Assembly: GCF_000379105.1 (NCBI RefSeq)
Contig: NZ_KB900609.1
Location: 4,928,785-4,992,784, forward strand
Reading direction: 5' to 3'
DNA: 64,000 nt
Source: Methylobacterium sp. WSM2598
GTDB taxonomy: Bacteria > Pseudomonadota > Alphaproteobacteria > Rhizobiales > Beijerinckiaceae
Every line of letters begins with the position of its first letter. The stretch's first letter is position 1. This document shows, in pieces, positions 42,654 through 53,147 of the stretch. The translations under genes were made by a program, and so were the position numbers. The notes beneath the pieces were generated by a model. That model did not search any database. It was not told the origin of the DNA and was given only the letters and a program-made list of their open reading frames with translations.

Positions 42654-43487
42654 TCAGCCCGACAGGTCCGCCGAGCGGGTCCTGGCCGCCGCCACCGCCT
42701 CGCGCAGGCGGTCCGGCAGCCCGCCCGCCCCCATCAGCACGGCGAGCGCCGCCGCCGTGGTGCCGCCCGGCGAGGTCACGTTCCGGCGCAGGGTGCCGGG
42801 ATCGAGGGGGCTCTCGGCGAGGAGCGCGCCCGCCCCCGCGACGGTCTGGCGGGCGAGGCGGGCGGCGACCTCCGGCGGCAGGCCCGCGGCCGCCCCGGCC
42901 TCGGCCAGCGCCTCGGCGAGCAGGAAGACGTAGGCCGGGCCGGAGCCCGAGACCGCCGTGACGGCGTCGATCAGGCTCTCGTCGGCGAGCCACTCGACGA
43001 GGCCGATCCCGGAGAGGAGCGCGTCGGCCATGCGGCGCTGCCGGGCGCTGGTCTCGGGGCTCGCCGCCGCGCCGGTGGCCCCCTTGCCGATGCTCGCCGG
43101 CAGGTTGGGCATCGCCCGCACCACGGCCCGCGCCGCGGGCAGGCGGGCCTTGAGGTTCGCCACCGTCTTGCCCGCCAGCACCGAGAGCACGAGCGTGTCG
43201 GGACCGGCCAGGGGCGCGACCGCGGGGGCGGCCGCCTCCAGCCCCTGCGGCTTGATGGCGAGCACGAGCGCCTCGGGGGGCGTCAGCCCCTGCGGGTTGA
43301 GGGCGATGCCGCGCCGGGCGCAGAGATCCGCGAGGTCGGCGGAGGCGCCGGGATCCACGACCGCGATGCGCGACCCGTCGAGCCCGCCCGCGAGCCAGCC
43401 CTCCAGCATCGCCCCGCCCATCTTGCCGGCGCCGACGAGGATCAGGGAGGCGGGGAGATCGGAGGCGTTCATGGGGAACCGGTCCAT
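42654..43487 (-). CDS. proC: Pyrroline-5-carboxylate reductase
   Basis: This 277-residue enzyme performs the last step of proline synthesis, reducing pyrroline-5-carboxylate with NAD(P)H in the cytoplasm. It has the Rossmann start (LILVGAGKMGGAMLEGWL), VLAIKPQ, VRAMPNLPASIGKG, the AVSGSGPAYVF helix and the C-terminal signature NVTSPGGTTAAAL. The length is normal. ATG 43487 has GAGG 5 bases upstream; an inner Met at 43472 is less well placed. Confidence 0.95.
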   Translation of the reverse strand: MDRFPMNASDLPASLILVGAGKMGGAMLEGWLAGGLDGSRIAVVDPGASADLADLCARRGIALNPQGLTPPEALVLAIKPQGLEAAAPAVAPLAGPDTLVLSVLAGKTVANLKARLPAARAVVRAMPNLPASIGKGATGAAASPETSARQRRMADALLSGIGLVEWLADESLIDAVTAVSGSGPAYVFLLAEALAEAGAAAGLPPEVAARLARQTVAGAGALLAESPLDPGTLRRNVTSPGGTTAAALAVLMGAGGLPDRLREAVAAARTRSADLSG

Positions 43488-43585
43488 ACCAGCCTCGAGG
43501 GTGAAATCCGGGTGGTTCGGCGCGAGGCAGACCTATCCCGAACCGGGCCGCGCGACCAGCCTCCCGCGCCGCGCCCTTCCCGCCT

Positions 43586-44476
43586 TCAGCCGACCGCCGC
43601 CCGGATCGCCGCGCGCACCCGCTCGGGCGCCTCGAAGGGCAGGAAATGCGTCGTGCCGGGCAGGGTCTCGACCGTGAGGCCGGGCGGGCGGTCCCGGTCG
43701 AGGGCGCAGGTGCTGTCCTGGGCGGCGCGCAGGATCAGGGCCGGCCGGGCGAGGCGGGCGAGGGCGCCCCAGATGTCGTGGCCGAGGGCGAGGAAGTTCG
43801 AGGCCTCCCAGGCGGGCGCGCAGGCGAGCTCCACCGTGCCGTCCGGCCGGTCGCGGAACCCGTCCGCCACGTAATCGGCGAGCGCCGCGTCCGGCCAGGT
43901 GCGGAAGGCGCCCCGCCCGCGATAGGCGGCCTGCGCCGCCGCCCGCGACGGGAAGACCGGGCGCCGGCGCAGCGCCATGTCGGCGAGCGGCGAGTGGCGC
44001 CGGATCAGCCGGCGCAGCACCGGCAGGCGGGCGACGAGCGCGTCGCGCCGCCGCAGGATCACCGGATCGAGGAGCACGAGGTTGCGCACCCGGTCCGGCC
44101 GGCGCGCGGTCGCCAGCAGGGCGGCGGCGCCGCCCATCGAGTGGCCGACCAGCGTGAGCGGCTTTCCGCCGAGCCGGTCGAGCACGGCCACGAGATCCGC
44201 CGCGAGGTCGTCCCAGCCGCGGCGGCCGCGCGGCTCGGCCGGCAGCGTCGTGGCGCCGTGGCCGCGCTGGTCGTAGGCGAGGAGGCGCATCTCCCCGGCC
44301 AGCGGCGCGAGCAGGCTGCGGTAGGTGCGGGCCGTGAAGCCGTTGGCGTGCAGCAGCAGGGCGTCGGGCGGCCGGCCCGGGGGGCCGAAGGCGAGGGCCG
44401 CGACGCGCCCGCCCGACGGATCGCCGATGTCGAGCGTCTCGCGCGTGAAGGGGGCGTCCCGCACCTCGGCCGGCAT
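43586..44476 (-). CDS. Alpha/beta hydrolase
   Basis: This 296-residue alpha/beta-fold hydrolase has HANGFTARTY (oxyanion HG-type region), the nucleophile elbow LVGHSMGGAAAL, and a final His in LPGTTHFLPFEAP. The middle section (PVILRRRDAL..., RHSPLADMALRRRPVFPSRA) forms the lid. It resembles lysophospholipase or epoxide-hydrolase-like enzymes, but the substrate is unknown. ATG 44476 is supported by GGGAGA about 10 bases upstream. It is on the same strand as proC, about 100 bases upstream of it. Confidence 0.8.
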   Translation of the reverse strand: MPAEVRDAPFTRETLDIGDPSGGRVAALAFGPPGRPPDALLLHANGFTARTYRSLLAPLAGEMRLLAYDQRGHGATTLPAEPRGRRGWDDLAADLVAVLDRLGGKPLTLVGHSMGGAAALLATARRPDRVRNLVLLDPVILRRRDALVARLPVLRRLIRRHSPLADMALRRRPVFPSRAAAQAAYRGRGAFRTWPDAALADYVADGFRDRPDGTVELACAPAWEASNFLALGHDIWGALARLARPALILRAAQDSTCALDRDRPPGLTVETLPGTTHFLPFEAPERVRAAIRAAVG

Positions 44477-44576
44477 CGTCCGTGTCTCCCTGTCCAGCCT
44501 TCTCCCTAGCGGGGGACGGCGAGGGACGGCAGGGGCCGGTCCCGGCGCCCGGACGGGGGAGGGCATGTGCCCTCGG

Positions 44577-44633
44577 CATGGCCCGGCCGGTCATGGCCCG
44601 GTCCGCATGGCCCGGTCCGCATGGCCCGGTCGG
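44577..44633. repeat. 14-base tandem repeat (CATGGCCCGGTCCG, about four copies)
   Basis: Three near-identical units at 44592-44633 are preceded by one diverged unit at 44577. The array is intergenic between two minus-strand genes. It is probably slippage-derived. Confidence 0.7.
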
Positions 44634-44647
44634 CCCGGCGCGAACGA

Positions 44648-44685
44648 AAGCGGGCGGCGACGGGGGAACCCGTCGCCGCCCGCTT
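44648..44685 (-). terminator. Strong Rho-independent terminator of the OxlT-like gene
   Basis: A 17-bp perfect stem with a four-base loop (TTCC on the minus strand) lies 25 bases behind the stop codon. On the minus strand it is followed by a short T-rich run (CTTTCGTTCG). Confidence 0.8.
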
Positions 44686-44709
44686 CGGCGCGAGGCGGAC
44701 CCGGCGCGA

Positions 44710-45996
44710 TCAGGCCATCTGGACGGCCCGGGCCTCGGCGGTCGCGGTGCTCGCCGCGCTCGAGAGGTAGCGCATCCGCAGGGGCTTGAGGACGAACAGG
44801 GCGAGCGCCGCCGCGGTGACGTTGAGCCCGATGATCAGCGCGAACACCGCCGACCAGCCATAGGCCGCCGAGACCATGCTGGCGAAGGGCACCAGGAAGG
44901 CCGCCGAGCCCTTGGCGGTGTAGAGCAGGCCCGCATTGCTCGTGGCGTACTTCGAGCCGAACGTGTCGCCGCAGGTGGCCGGGAACAGCGAGTAGATCTC
45001 GCCGAACACCCCGAAATAGACCGCCGTCGCGAAGACGAAGACGATCGGGTTCCGGCCGAAGAGAAGCAGCACGATCACGGCGGCGGCGGCGGTCGCGAAT
45101 GCCATGAACATGGTGTTCTCGCGGCCGATATTGTCCGAGACCCAGCCGAAGAAGGGCCGCCCGAAGCCGTCGAAGATGCGGTCGAGCGAGATCGCGAAGG
45201 TGAGCGCCACCATCTGCAGGCCGAGCATGCTCACCGGCACGTCCGCGACCTTGAAGTCGTGGGCGATCGGGGCGATCTGGGCCGCCGTCATCAGGCCGCC
45301 CGAGGCCACCATGACGAACATCGCGTACATCACCCAGAAGACCGGCGTGCGCACCGCCTCGCCCGGGGTGCGGTCGACCTGCGATTGCGGCAGGCGCAGG
45401 CTCTTGCGCTTGACCGGGACGGCGACGCCGGGCTTGCGCAGCAGGAAGGAGAGCACGACCACCACGGCGCCCTGGATCAGCCCGAAGGTCAGGAAGGCCT
45501 GCTGGTAGCCGCTCGTCGCGATCATCTTGGCGATCGGCACCACGGTGAGGGCGGCGCCCGCCCCGAACCCGGCGGCGGTCGCGCCCGCGGCGAGGCCGCG
45601 GCGGTCCGGGAACCATTTCAGGGCGTTGCCCACGCAGGTGCCGTAGACCGCGCCGGCGCCGATGCCGCCGATCACCGCCCCGGCGTAGAGGAGCGGGAGC
45701 GATTCCGCGTAGGCGTCGAGGACCCAGGCCAGCGCGATCATCACGCCCCCGAAGAAGACCACGACCTGCGGGCCGTAGCGGTCCACGAACCACGCCTCGA
45801 CCGGCACCAGCCACGTCTCGGTCGCCACGAAGATCGTGAAGGCGAACTGAATGGCCGTGCGCCCCCAGTGGAACTTGGCATCGATCGGGTCGACGAAGAG
45901 GGTCCATCCGTACTGGAGGTTGGCGATCATCGCCATGCACACGATGCCGAACGCGAGCTGCCACCACTTCGCGGACGAGGCGTCCTGACGTTCCAT
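44710..45996 (-). CDS. Oxalate/formate antiporter-type MFS transporter (OxlT family)
   Basis: This 428-residue, 12-helix transporter belongs to the oxalate:formate antiporter family of the MFS. The opening WWQLAFGIVCMAMIANLQYGWT, the FGRPFFGWVSDNIGRENTM loop and the YTAKGSAAFLVPF segment are diagnostic; the Lys in YTAKG corresponds to the substrate-binding Lys of OxlT (K355 in Oxalobacter). Methylobacteria use oxalate, so uptake of oxalate in exchange for formate is plausible, though neighbours for oxalate breakdown are not in the window. ATG 45996 has AAGGGG upstream. A palindromic operator candidate lies about 60 bases further upstream. Confidence 0.9.
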   Translation of the reverse strand: MERQDASSAKWWQLAFGIVCMAMIANLQYGWTLFVDPIDAKFHWGRTAIQFAFTIFVATETWLVPVEAWFVDRYGPQVVVFFGGVMIALAWVLDAYAESLPLLYAGAVIGGIGAGAVYGTCVGNALKWFPDRRGLAAGATAAGFGAGAALTVVPIAKMIATSGYQQAFLTFGLIQGAVVVVLSFLLRKPGVAVPVKRKSLRLPQSQVDRTPGEAVRTPVFWVMYAMFVMVASGGLMTAAQIAPIAHDFKVADVPVSMLGLQMVALTFAISLDRIFDGFGRPFFGWVSDNIGRENTMFMAFATAAAAVIVLLLFGRNPIVFVFATAVYFGVFGEIYSLFPATCGDTFGSKYATSNAGLLYTAKGSAAFLVPFASMVSAAYGWSAVFALIIGLNVTAAALALFVLKPLRMRYLSSAASTATAEARAVQMA

Positions 45997-46057
45997 CCCT
46001 GATTCCCCTTGTTGGTCGGGCTCGGCGCCCGCGGCGCGGAGAATGCACTAAAATTCC

Positions 46058-46074
46058 TGGTATGCAACATACCA
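46058..46074. promoter_or_regulatory. Palindromic operator candidate upstream of the OxlT-like gene
   Basis: TGGTATG-CAA-CATACCA is a perfect 7-bp inverted repeat with a 3-base centre. The TGGTAT/ATACCA arms resemble sites bound by FCD-subfamily GntR regulators. It lies 62 bases ahead of the start codon, where a repressor could block the promoter. No such regulator gene is in the window. Confidence 0.6.
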
Positions 46075-46123
46075 ACTGAGGCAATGAGAGGCAGTGCGGT
46101 ATGATGCCGATTGTGGCCGCAGG

Positions 46124-46198
46124 ATGGCCCGGCGGGCTTCGCTCAGGCGCCGCGCGGGCGCGCGATCCGGGAGCCGCCGTGATCAACCGGATCCCGTC

Positions 46199-46204
<6 letters not shown>
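46124..46204. repeat. Dispersed repeat, copy C
   Basis: The 25-base core at 46135-46159 is followed by GCGATCCGGGAGCCGCCGTG and CCGGATCCCGTCTCAGCCC, nearly identical to copy D at 62.8 kb. GATCCGG and CCGGATC form a stem. The minus-strand stop codon of the sensor kinase (46199-46201) falls exactly at the conserved TGAGACGGGATCC end of the repeat. Confidence 0.75.
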
Positions 46205-48463
<2,259 letters not shown>

Positions 48464-48467
48464 GGCG

Positions 48468-50279
48468 TCAGACCGGCGGGGACCGCTCGATCTCGCGAAG
48501 CGCGAGATCGGCGAGCCAGCGCAGGAGCGTCTCCCCGTCCGCGTCGAGGAAGCGCGGCCGCGTGTCGGCGACGCAGAGCGTGCCGATGCAGTGGCCCTGG
48601 GCCAGGATCAGCGGCTGCCCGGCGTAGAAGCGCAGGTAGGGCGGGCCGACCACCGCCGGGTTGTCGGCGAAGCGGCTGTCCAGGAGCGTGTCGGGGACCA
48701 CGAGGGGCAGGCGGGCGCCGCTCCCGTCCGAGGCCGCCACCGCGTGGGCGCAGAGCGAGGCGTCGCGGGGCGTCTCGCGAAAGGGGAAGCCGGCCTTCGC
48801 CTTGAACCATTGCCGGTCCCGGTCGACGAGGCTGAGGGCCGCGAAGGGCGTCGCGAGGCTCTGGGCGGCCAGGGTCACCAGCCGGTCGAACCGCTCCTCG
48901 GGCGGCGTGTCGAGGAGGCCGAGGCCGTGCAGGGCGGCGAGCCGCTCGGCCTCCCGCGGCGGCTTGGCGGCGCGCGCCCAGCGGCAGGCGGTGCGCATCA
49001 GCCAGGCCCGCAGGCGGGTGCGGGCGTAGCTCGGGGTGAAGGGCGTGACGAGCCGGTCGCTGATGCCGATCGCCTCGTCGCCGCGCCGGTCGCCCGACCG
49101 GCTCACCAGCACGATCGGCAGGTCCTGCCCGGCCGGGCCGAGGGCCCGCACGGCCGCGCAGAGCGCGGCGAGGCGCTCGGCCGGCTCGGCCCCGTTCTCG
49201 ATCACCGCCAGGGCCGGCCGGTGCTGGCGGACGGCCCGCGCCACGGCCTCGGCGGTGAGCGCCGTCTCGTGCACGGCGACGCCGTCGCCGCGCAGGAGGG
49301 CGGCGAGGCGCTCGGCCTCGCCCGGGTCGGCGGCGGCGATCACCACCGACTGCGCCGCGAGCGCCGAGCCCACCGCCTCGCGCGCCGAGCGGGCGCGGGC
49401 CGCCGCCGGCGCGGATTGCCGGGCCGCCGCGAGGTCGATCGCCTGCCCCTCGGCGGCGGCGAAGAGGTCGAGATCCTCGACGCGGTACCGCGCCACCAGG
49501 GCGTCCAGGCTGTCGTCGTCGCGCTGGGGGTCGTGGTGCATCAGGGCGAGCCGCGCCGCCCCCGCCTCCCGGGCGACGCGGCGGGCGTACTCGACGGTGC
49601 TGTGGCCCCAGCCGAGCTTCGCCTGGTACTCGGCGGCGGTGTATTGCGCGTCGTGGATCACGAGGTCGGCCCCGCGCAGGAACTCGGCGTGGCGGCGGTC
49701 GAGCCCCTCGGGCGGGGCGGTGCCGTCCGCGGCGGCGGTGCAGAAGGGCTCGTGGTCGAGGGCGTAGACCAGCGTCGCCCCGTCGGCGGTGAGGCGGTAG
49801 CCGAGCGTCAGGGCCGGGTGGTTGAGGTAGTGGGTCTCGACCGCGACGTCGTCGCCCTCGCCGAGGGACAATTCGCCCTCGACGAGTTCGTGGTAGCGGA
49901 TGGTGGCGCCGAGCTGCTCCAGGGAGACCGGGAAGTAGCTGTACTGCATCTGTCCCGAGAGGGTCTCGCGCAGGGAGGCCCCGAGGCCGCGCGGCGCGTA
50001 GATGTCCCACTCGTTGCCCGGCGCGAAGAAGGGCGCGAAGAACGGCACGCCCTGGATGTGGTCCCAGTGCGTGTGGGTGATGAGGACGTGGCCGCGCAGG
50101 GGCCGGCCCGCCGCGGCGAGTTCCTGGCCGAGGGCGTAGGCGCCCGTGCCCATGTCGAGGATCACGAGCGTGCCGCGCGCCGTGCGCACCGCCACGCAGG
50201 AGGTGTTGCCGCCGTAGCGGATCGTGCGCGGACCTGGGATCGGCAGGGAGCCCCGTGTCCCGAAGAACCGAACCTGCAT
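48468..50279 (-). CDS. MBL-fold hydrolase fused to receiver-like and GAF domains
   Basis: This 603-residue three-part protein has a metallo-beta-lactamase fold at residues 1-290 with THTHWDHIQG (the HxHxDH metal site), a later His (LMHHDP) and RFFGTRGSLPIPGP at the start, as in the PqsE/phosphodiesterase-like MBL_II group. Residues about 310-430 resemble a degenerate response-regulator receiver (VVIAAADPGEAERLAALLRG, VLVSRSGDRRGDEA). Residues about 440-600 are a GAF domain (RLVTLAAQSLATPFAALSLV, GHCIGTLCVADT). It ends four bases ahead of the hybrid kinase gene, so the two probably signal together. A strong GGGAGG ribosome site supports ATG 50279. Its second messenger or substrate is unknown. 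Confidence 0.85.
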   Translation of the reverse strand: MQVRFFGTRGSLPIPGPRTIRYGGNTSCVAVRTARGTLVILDMGTGAYALGQELAAAGRPLRGHVLITHTHWDHIQGVPFFAPFFAPGNEWDIYAPRGLGASLRETLSGQMQYSYFPVSLEQLGATIRYHELVEGELSLGEGDDVAVETHYLNHPALTLGYRLTADGATLVYALDHEPFCTAAADGTAPPEGLDRRHAEFLRGADLVIHDAQYTAAEYQAKLGWGHSTVEYARRVAREAGAARLALMHHDPQRDDDSLDALVARYRVEDLDLFAAAEGQAIDLAAARQSAPAAARARSAREAVGSALAAQSVVIAAADPGEAERLAALLRGDGVAVHETALTAEAVARAVRQHRPALAVIENGAEPAERLAALCAAVRALGPAGQDLPIVLVSRSGDRRGDEAIGISDRLVTPFTPSYARTRLRAWLMRTACRWARAAKPPREAERLAALHGLGLLDTPPEERFDRLVTLAAQSLATPFAALSLVDRDRQWFKAKAGFPFRETPRDASLCAHAVAASDGSGARLPLVVPDTLLDSRFADNPAVVGPPYLRFYAGQPLILAQGHCIGTLCVADTRPRFLDADGETLLRWLADLALREIERSPPV

Positions 50280-50520
50280 GGCCCCCCCTCCCGCAGCCGG
50301 CCATTCGCGCATCCGAGCGGAGGAGGGAACTTTTGGCGAGAACCGGCCGCGCTTCAAGCGCTGTTCTCGCCCGGGCCGCGGCGGAGCGGCGGAATGGCGG
50401 CAATCCGACAAGTCCCGGCGCCCCGCCGGCTGGCTGCGGGCCCGCGCGGCGGGCCCAGGCCCCGGCCGGGACAGGTCTTCCGCCCGCACCGGGCGGGAGC
50501 AGGCCGGCGGGCTTACTTCC

Positions 50521-50676
50521 TCAATAGGGGCTGTCATTGTGGTGGGGGCTGTAGAGTGTCGGGGCGGATTGTCCCCTGCCGTAATCGTAGCCGTCGTTGG
50601 ACGGGTTGCCGGAGGGGTTCGGGCGCCCGCCGCCGCCCCGGACCGGCCCCCAGCGGCGCATGGTGTCGGCCATCAT
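50521..50676 (-). CDS. 51-residue ORF overlapping the truncated chemoreceptor (putative)
   Basis: The frame begins ATGATG, overlapping the stop codon of the chemoreceptor fragment by ATGA, and ends at TGA 50521. It encodes MMADTMRRWGPVRGGGGRPN, then a Ser/Asn/Tyr-rich tail ending YSPHHNDSPY. Codon choice favours C/G at the third position as in real genes here. It could be a coupled small gene, or the tail of another gene joined by the deletion that shortened the chemoreceptor. Confidence 0.35.
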   Translation of the reverse strand: MMADTMRRWGPVRGGGGRPNPSGNPSNDGYDYGRGQSAPTLYSPHHNDSPY

Positions 50677-51245
50677 CCGGTCGCCCTCGGCCGCGCGACG
50701 AGGCCCGCGAGCGCCGTGCCGGCGAGGGACGGGTCGGAGACCGTCTTGGCGAAATCCGCGCCCTTGGCGGCCGTGTAGACGACCCGCCCGCCCTCCTCGA
50801 CGAAGAGCACGTCGGCGATGCCCGGGCGCGCCGCGACGCGGCGGGCGGCCTCCTGCACCTTGGCGTGGCGGCGCCCGTACATCGTCCCGGTGCCGGCGCC
50901 GTCGAGGGCGAGGCGCTCCTCGACCGTCGCGGGGGCGGTGAAGGCCCTCACCACCGCGTCGAAGTCGGGCTTGCCGGGGTCCAGGGTCTCGATCAGGTCC
51001 GGCAGGTTCGCGGCGACCTGCGGCAGGCTCGCCAGGGCCTGCACCTCGTCGACGAGGCGCGCCGCCGCCAGCTCGATCCCGGTCTTGCGGGCCGTCGCCG
51101 CGAAGGCGAGGCGCTCCTGGGCGGAGTCCACCAGCCCCGCCCGGGCCGCGTACCAGCTCAGGCTCCCCATGGCGCCGGCGCTGAGGAGCGCGAGGCCGAC
51201 CGTCATGGCCGGAAGACGAGCCCGGAGACTTGCGAACACCGCCAT
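50673..51245 (-). pseudogene. Truncated methyl-accepting chemotaxis protein (N-terminal part only)
   Basis: The 190-residue product has an N-terminal membrane helix (LPAMTVGLALLSAGAMGSLSW), a coiled segment (LVDSAQERLAFAATARKTGI) and the start of a periplasmic cache-like sensor (LPQVAANLPDLIETLDPGKP, TGTMYGRRHAKVQEAARRVA, VLFVEEGGRVVYTAAKGADF). This is the layout of chemoreceptors, which normally run to 600-700 residues with a second helix, HAMP and signalling domain. All of that is missing after ...LAGLVARPRATG. Ten-base inverted repeats flank the fragment (50513-50522 and 51285-51294), suggesting deletion or insertion-excision. It may still make a small membrane protein. Confidence 0.65.
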
Positions 51246-51509
51246 GACCCTGCCCCTGATGCGGGATGCGGGCAGATTTCTACCGAGGAAGTAAAATCAT
51301 CGTGAATCGATGTGCCGGATCTGATCGCCGTCATGGCGCCGATCTGGCGCCGCGCGACTGACGCAGGGGAGGCGAAAGAATGGGCGAGCCGGGGGATGAT
51401 TTCTCACGAAAAGGAGCCCTGCGGGCGCAAGCGGGGCGGTTTGTCGGATGGATGACGGCCGCCGTGCGGATGCGTAAGACGGCGGATCCGCCCCGGCCCG
51501 GAGATCGCC

Positions 51510-53063
51510 GTGCTCGCCCCGTCCGCTTCCAGCCCGTCCTCCGACCCGCCCCCGACCCGCTTCAACGCCGCGCGCCACTGCCTGGAGGCGCAGGCGCGCC
51601 GTCATCCCGACAAGCCCGCCCTGATCCTCGCGGGGGAGGGCGGGGCCGCGCAGGTGCTGAGCTACGGCGAGATCGACCGGGCGGTGCGCGCCGTCGCGGC
51701 GGGCCTGCTCGCCCTCGGCCTCGCGCCGGGCAGCCGGGTGATGATCCGCATGGGCAACGACGCCGATTACGCGATCGTGTACTTCGCGGCGCTGGCCGCC
51801 GGGCTGGTGGCGCAGCCCTCCTCGCCCCAGCTCACCCCCGCCGAGGCGGCCTTCCTGCTGGAGGATTCGGGAGCCGCCGCGGTGGTGGCGGCGGAGGATT
51901 GCCCCCTCGATCCCGCCTCCCTGCGCGGCCGCGCGCTGCTGCGGCCCGCCGACGTGGCGCGCCTGCGGGCCGGGACGCCGCTCGCCGCCTACGCCGACAC
52001 CGCGGCCGAGGACCCGGCCTCCCTCGTCTACACCTCGGGCACGACGCGCCGGCCGAAGGGCGTGCTGCACGCCCACCGCGCCGTCTGGGGCCGGCGCCCG
52101 ATGCACGACCACTGGCTCGGGCTCACCGGGGACGACGTCGTGCTGCATGCCGGCACCATGAACTGGACCTACACGCTGGGCGTCGGGATCCAGGATCCCT
52201 GGGCGCGCGGGGCGACGGCGGTGCTCTACACCGGCCCGCGCGACCCGGCCCTGTGGCCCGCCCTGATCGCCCGCACGCGCGCCACCCTGTTCGCCGCGGT
52301 GCCGAGCCTCTACCGGCAGATCCTGAAATACGCCGATTTGTCCGCCCACGACCTGTCGCGCCTGCGCCACGGCATCACGGCGGGCGAGGCGCTCTCCCCC
52401 GAGCTCCTCGCCGCCTGGACGGCGGCGACCGGCAAGCCCCTCTACGAGGCGCTCGGCATGAGCGAGGTCTCGACCTACGTCTCGACCGGCCCGACCGTGC
52501 CGGTGCGGCCGGGCTCGCCGGGCCGGCCCCAGCCCGGGCGGCGCGTCGCCATCCTCCCGCCCGAGGGCGAGCCCGTGCCGCTGCCGGCGGGCGAGACCGG
52601 GCTCCTCGCCGTGCACCGCTCCGATCCCGGGCTGATGCTCGGCTACTGGAACCGCCCCGACGAGGAGGCGGCGGTGATCCGGGGCGAGTGGTTCGCGGGC
52701 GGCGACCTCGCCCGGCTCGACGCGGACGGCTACGTCTGGTTCGAGGGCCGCCACGACGACCTGATGAACGCCTTCGGCTACCGGGTCTCGCCGAACGAGG
52801 TCGAGGCGGCGCTGATCGGCCACCCGGAGGTGCAGGAGGTGGCGGTCGCCGAGCGGGCCGTGCGGGCGGACGTGCGGGTCGTCGCCGCCTACGTGGTGCC
52901 GAGGCCCGGGGCCGCGCCGGAGGCGGAGGATCTGCTCGCGTGGTGCCGCGCGCGCCTCGCAGCCTACAAGTGCCCGCGCGAGATCGTGTTCCTGGAGGCG
53001 CTGCCGCGCACGCCGAACGGCAAGGTGCAGAGGAAGCGGCTCGCCGAGGCGGCGGGGGCCTGA
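51510..53063 (+). CDS. AMP-forming acyl-CoA synthetase (class I adenylate-forming enzyme)
   Basis: This 517-residue enzyme activates a carboxylic acid with ATP and CoA. The motifs are LVYTSGTTRRPKGVLHAH (P-loop-like A3), YEALGMSEVS (A5), GYWNRPDEEA, FAGGDLARLDADGYVWFEGR (A7-A8), DDLMNAFGYRVSPNEVE and PRTPNGKVQRKRL with the catalytic Lys. It is nearest to benzoate-CoA-ligase and short/aryl-acid-type ligases by overall pattern, but the acid cannot be assigned. GTG 51510 has CGGAGA upstream; no other start fits better. It opens a three-gene run with MlrC-like and M20 peptidases, which suggests that the hydrolases release the acid it activates. Confidence 0.9.
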   Translation: MLAPSASSPSSDPPPTRFNAARHCLEAQARRHPDKPALILAGEGGAAQVLSYGEIDRAVRAVAAGLLALGLAPGSRVMIRMGNDADYAIVYFAALAAGLVAQPSSPQLTPAEAAFLLEDSGAAAVVAAEDCPLDPASLRGRALLRPADVARLRAGTPLAAYADTAAEDPASLVYTSGTTRRPKGVLHAHRAVWGRRPMHDHWLGLTGDDVVLHAGTMNWTYTLGVGIQDPWARGATAVLYTGPRDPALWPALIARTRATLFAAVPSLYRQILKYADLSAHDLSRLRHGITAGEALSPELLAAWTAATGKPLYEALGMSEVSTYVSTGPTVPVRPGSPGRPQPGRRVAILPPEGEPVPLPAGETGLLAVHRSDPGLMLGYWNRPDEEAAVIRGEWFAGGDLARLDADGYVWFEGRHDDLMNAFGYRVSPNEVEAALIGHPEVQEVAVAERAVRADVRVVAAYVVPRPGAAPEAEDLLAWCRARLAAYKCPREIVFLEALPRTPNGKVQRKRLAEAAGA

Positions 53064-53147
53064 GGGCCCGGCCCGGTGCGCCCCTTGCGCGCGGCGGGCG
53101 GCCCGGGCCACACCGTCACGCCGGCCGCCACGGGAGGATCCCCCCGC

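Noticed and set aside
44577..44633. CRISPR or operator array of 14-base units
   Set aside because: There are no spacers and the array lies behind a gene; tandem slippage is a simpler explanation.
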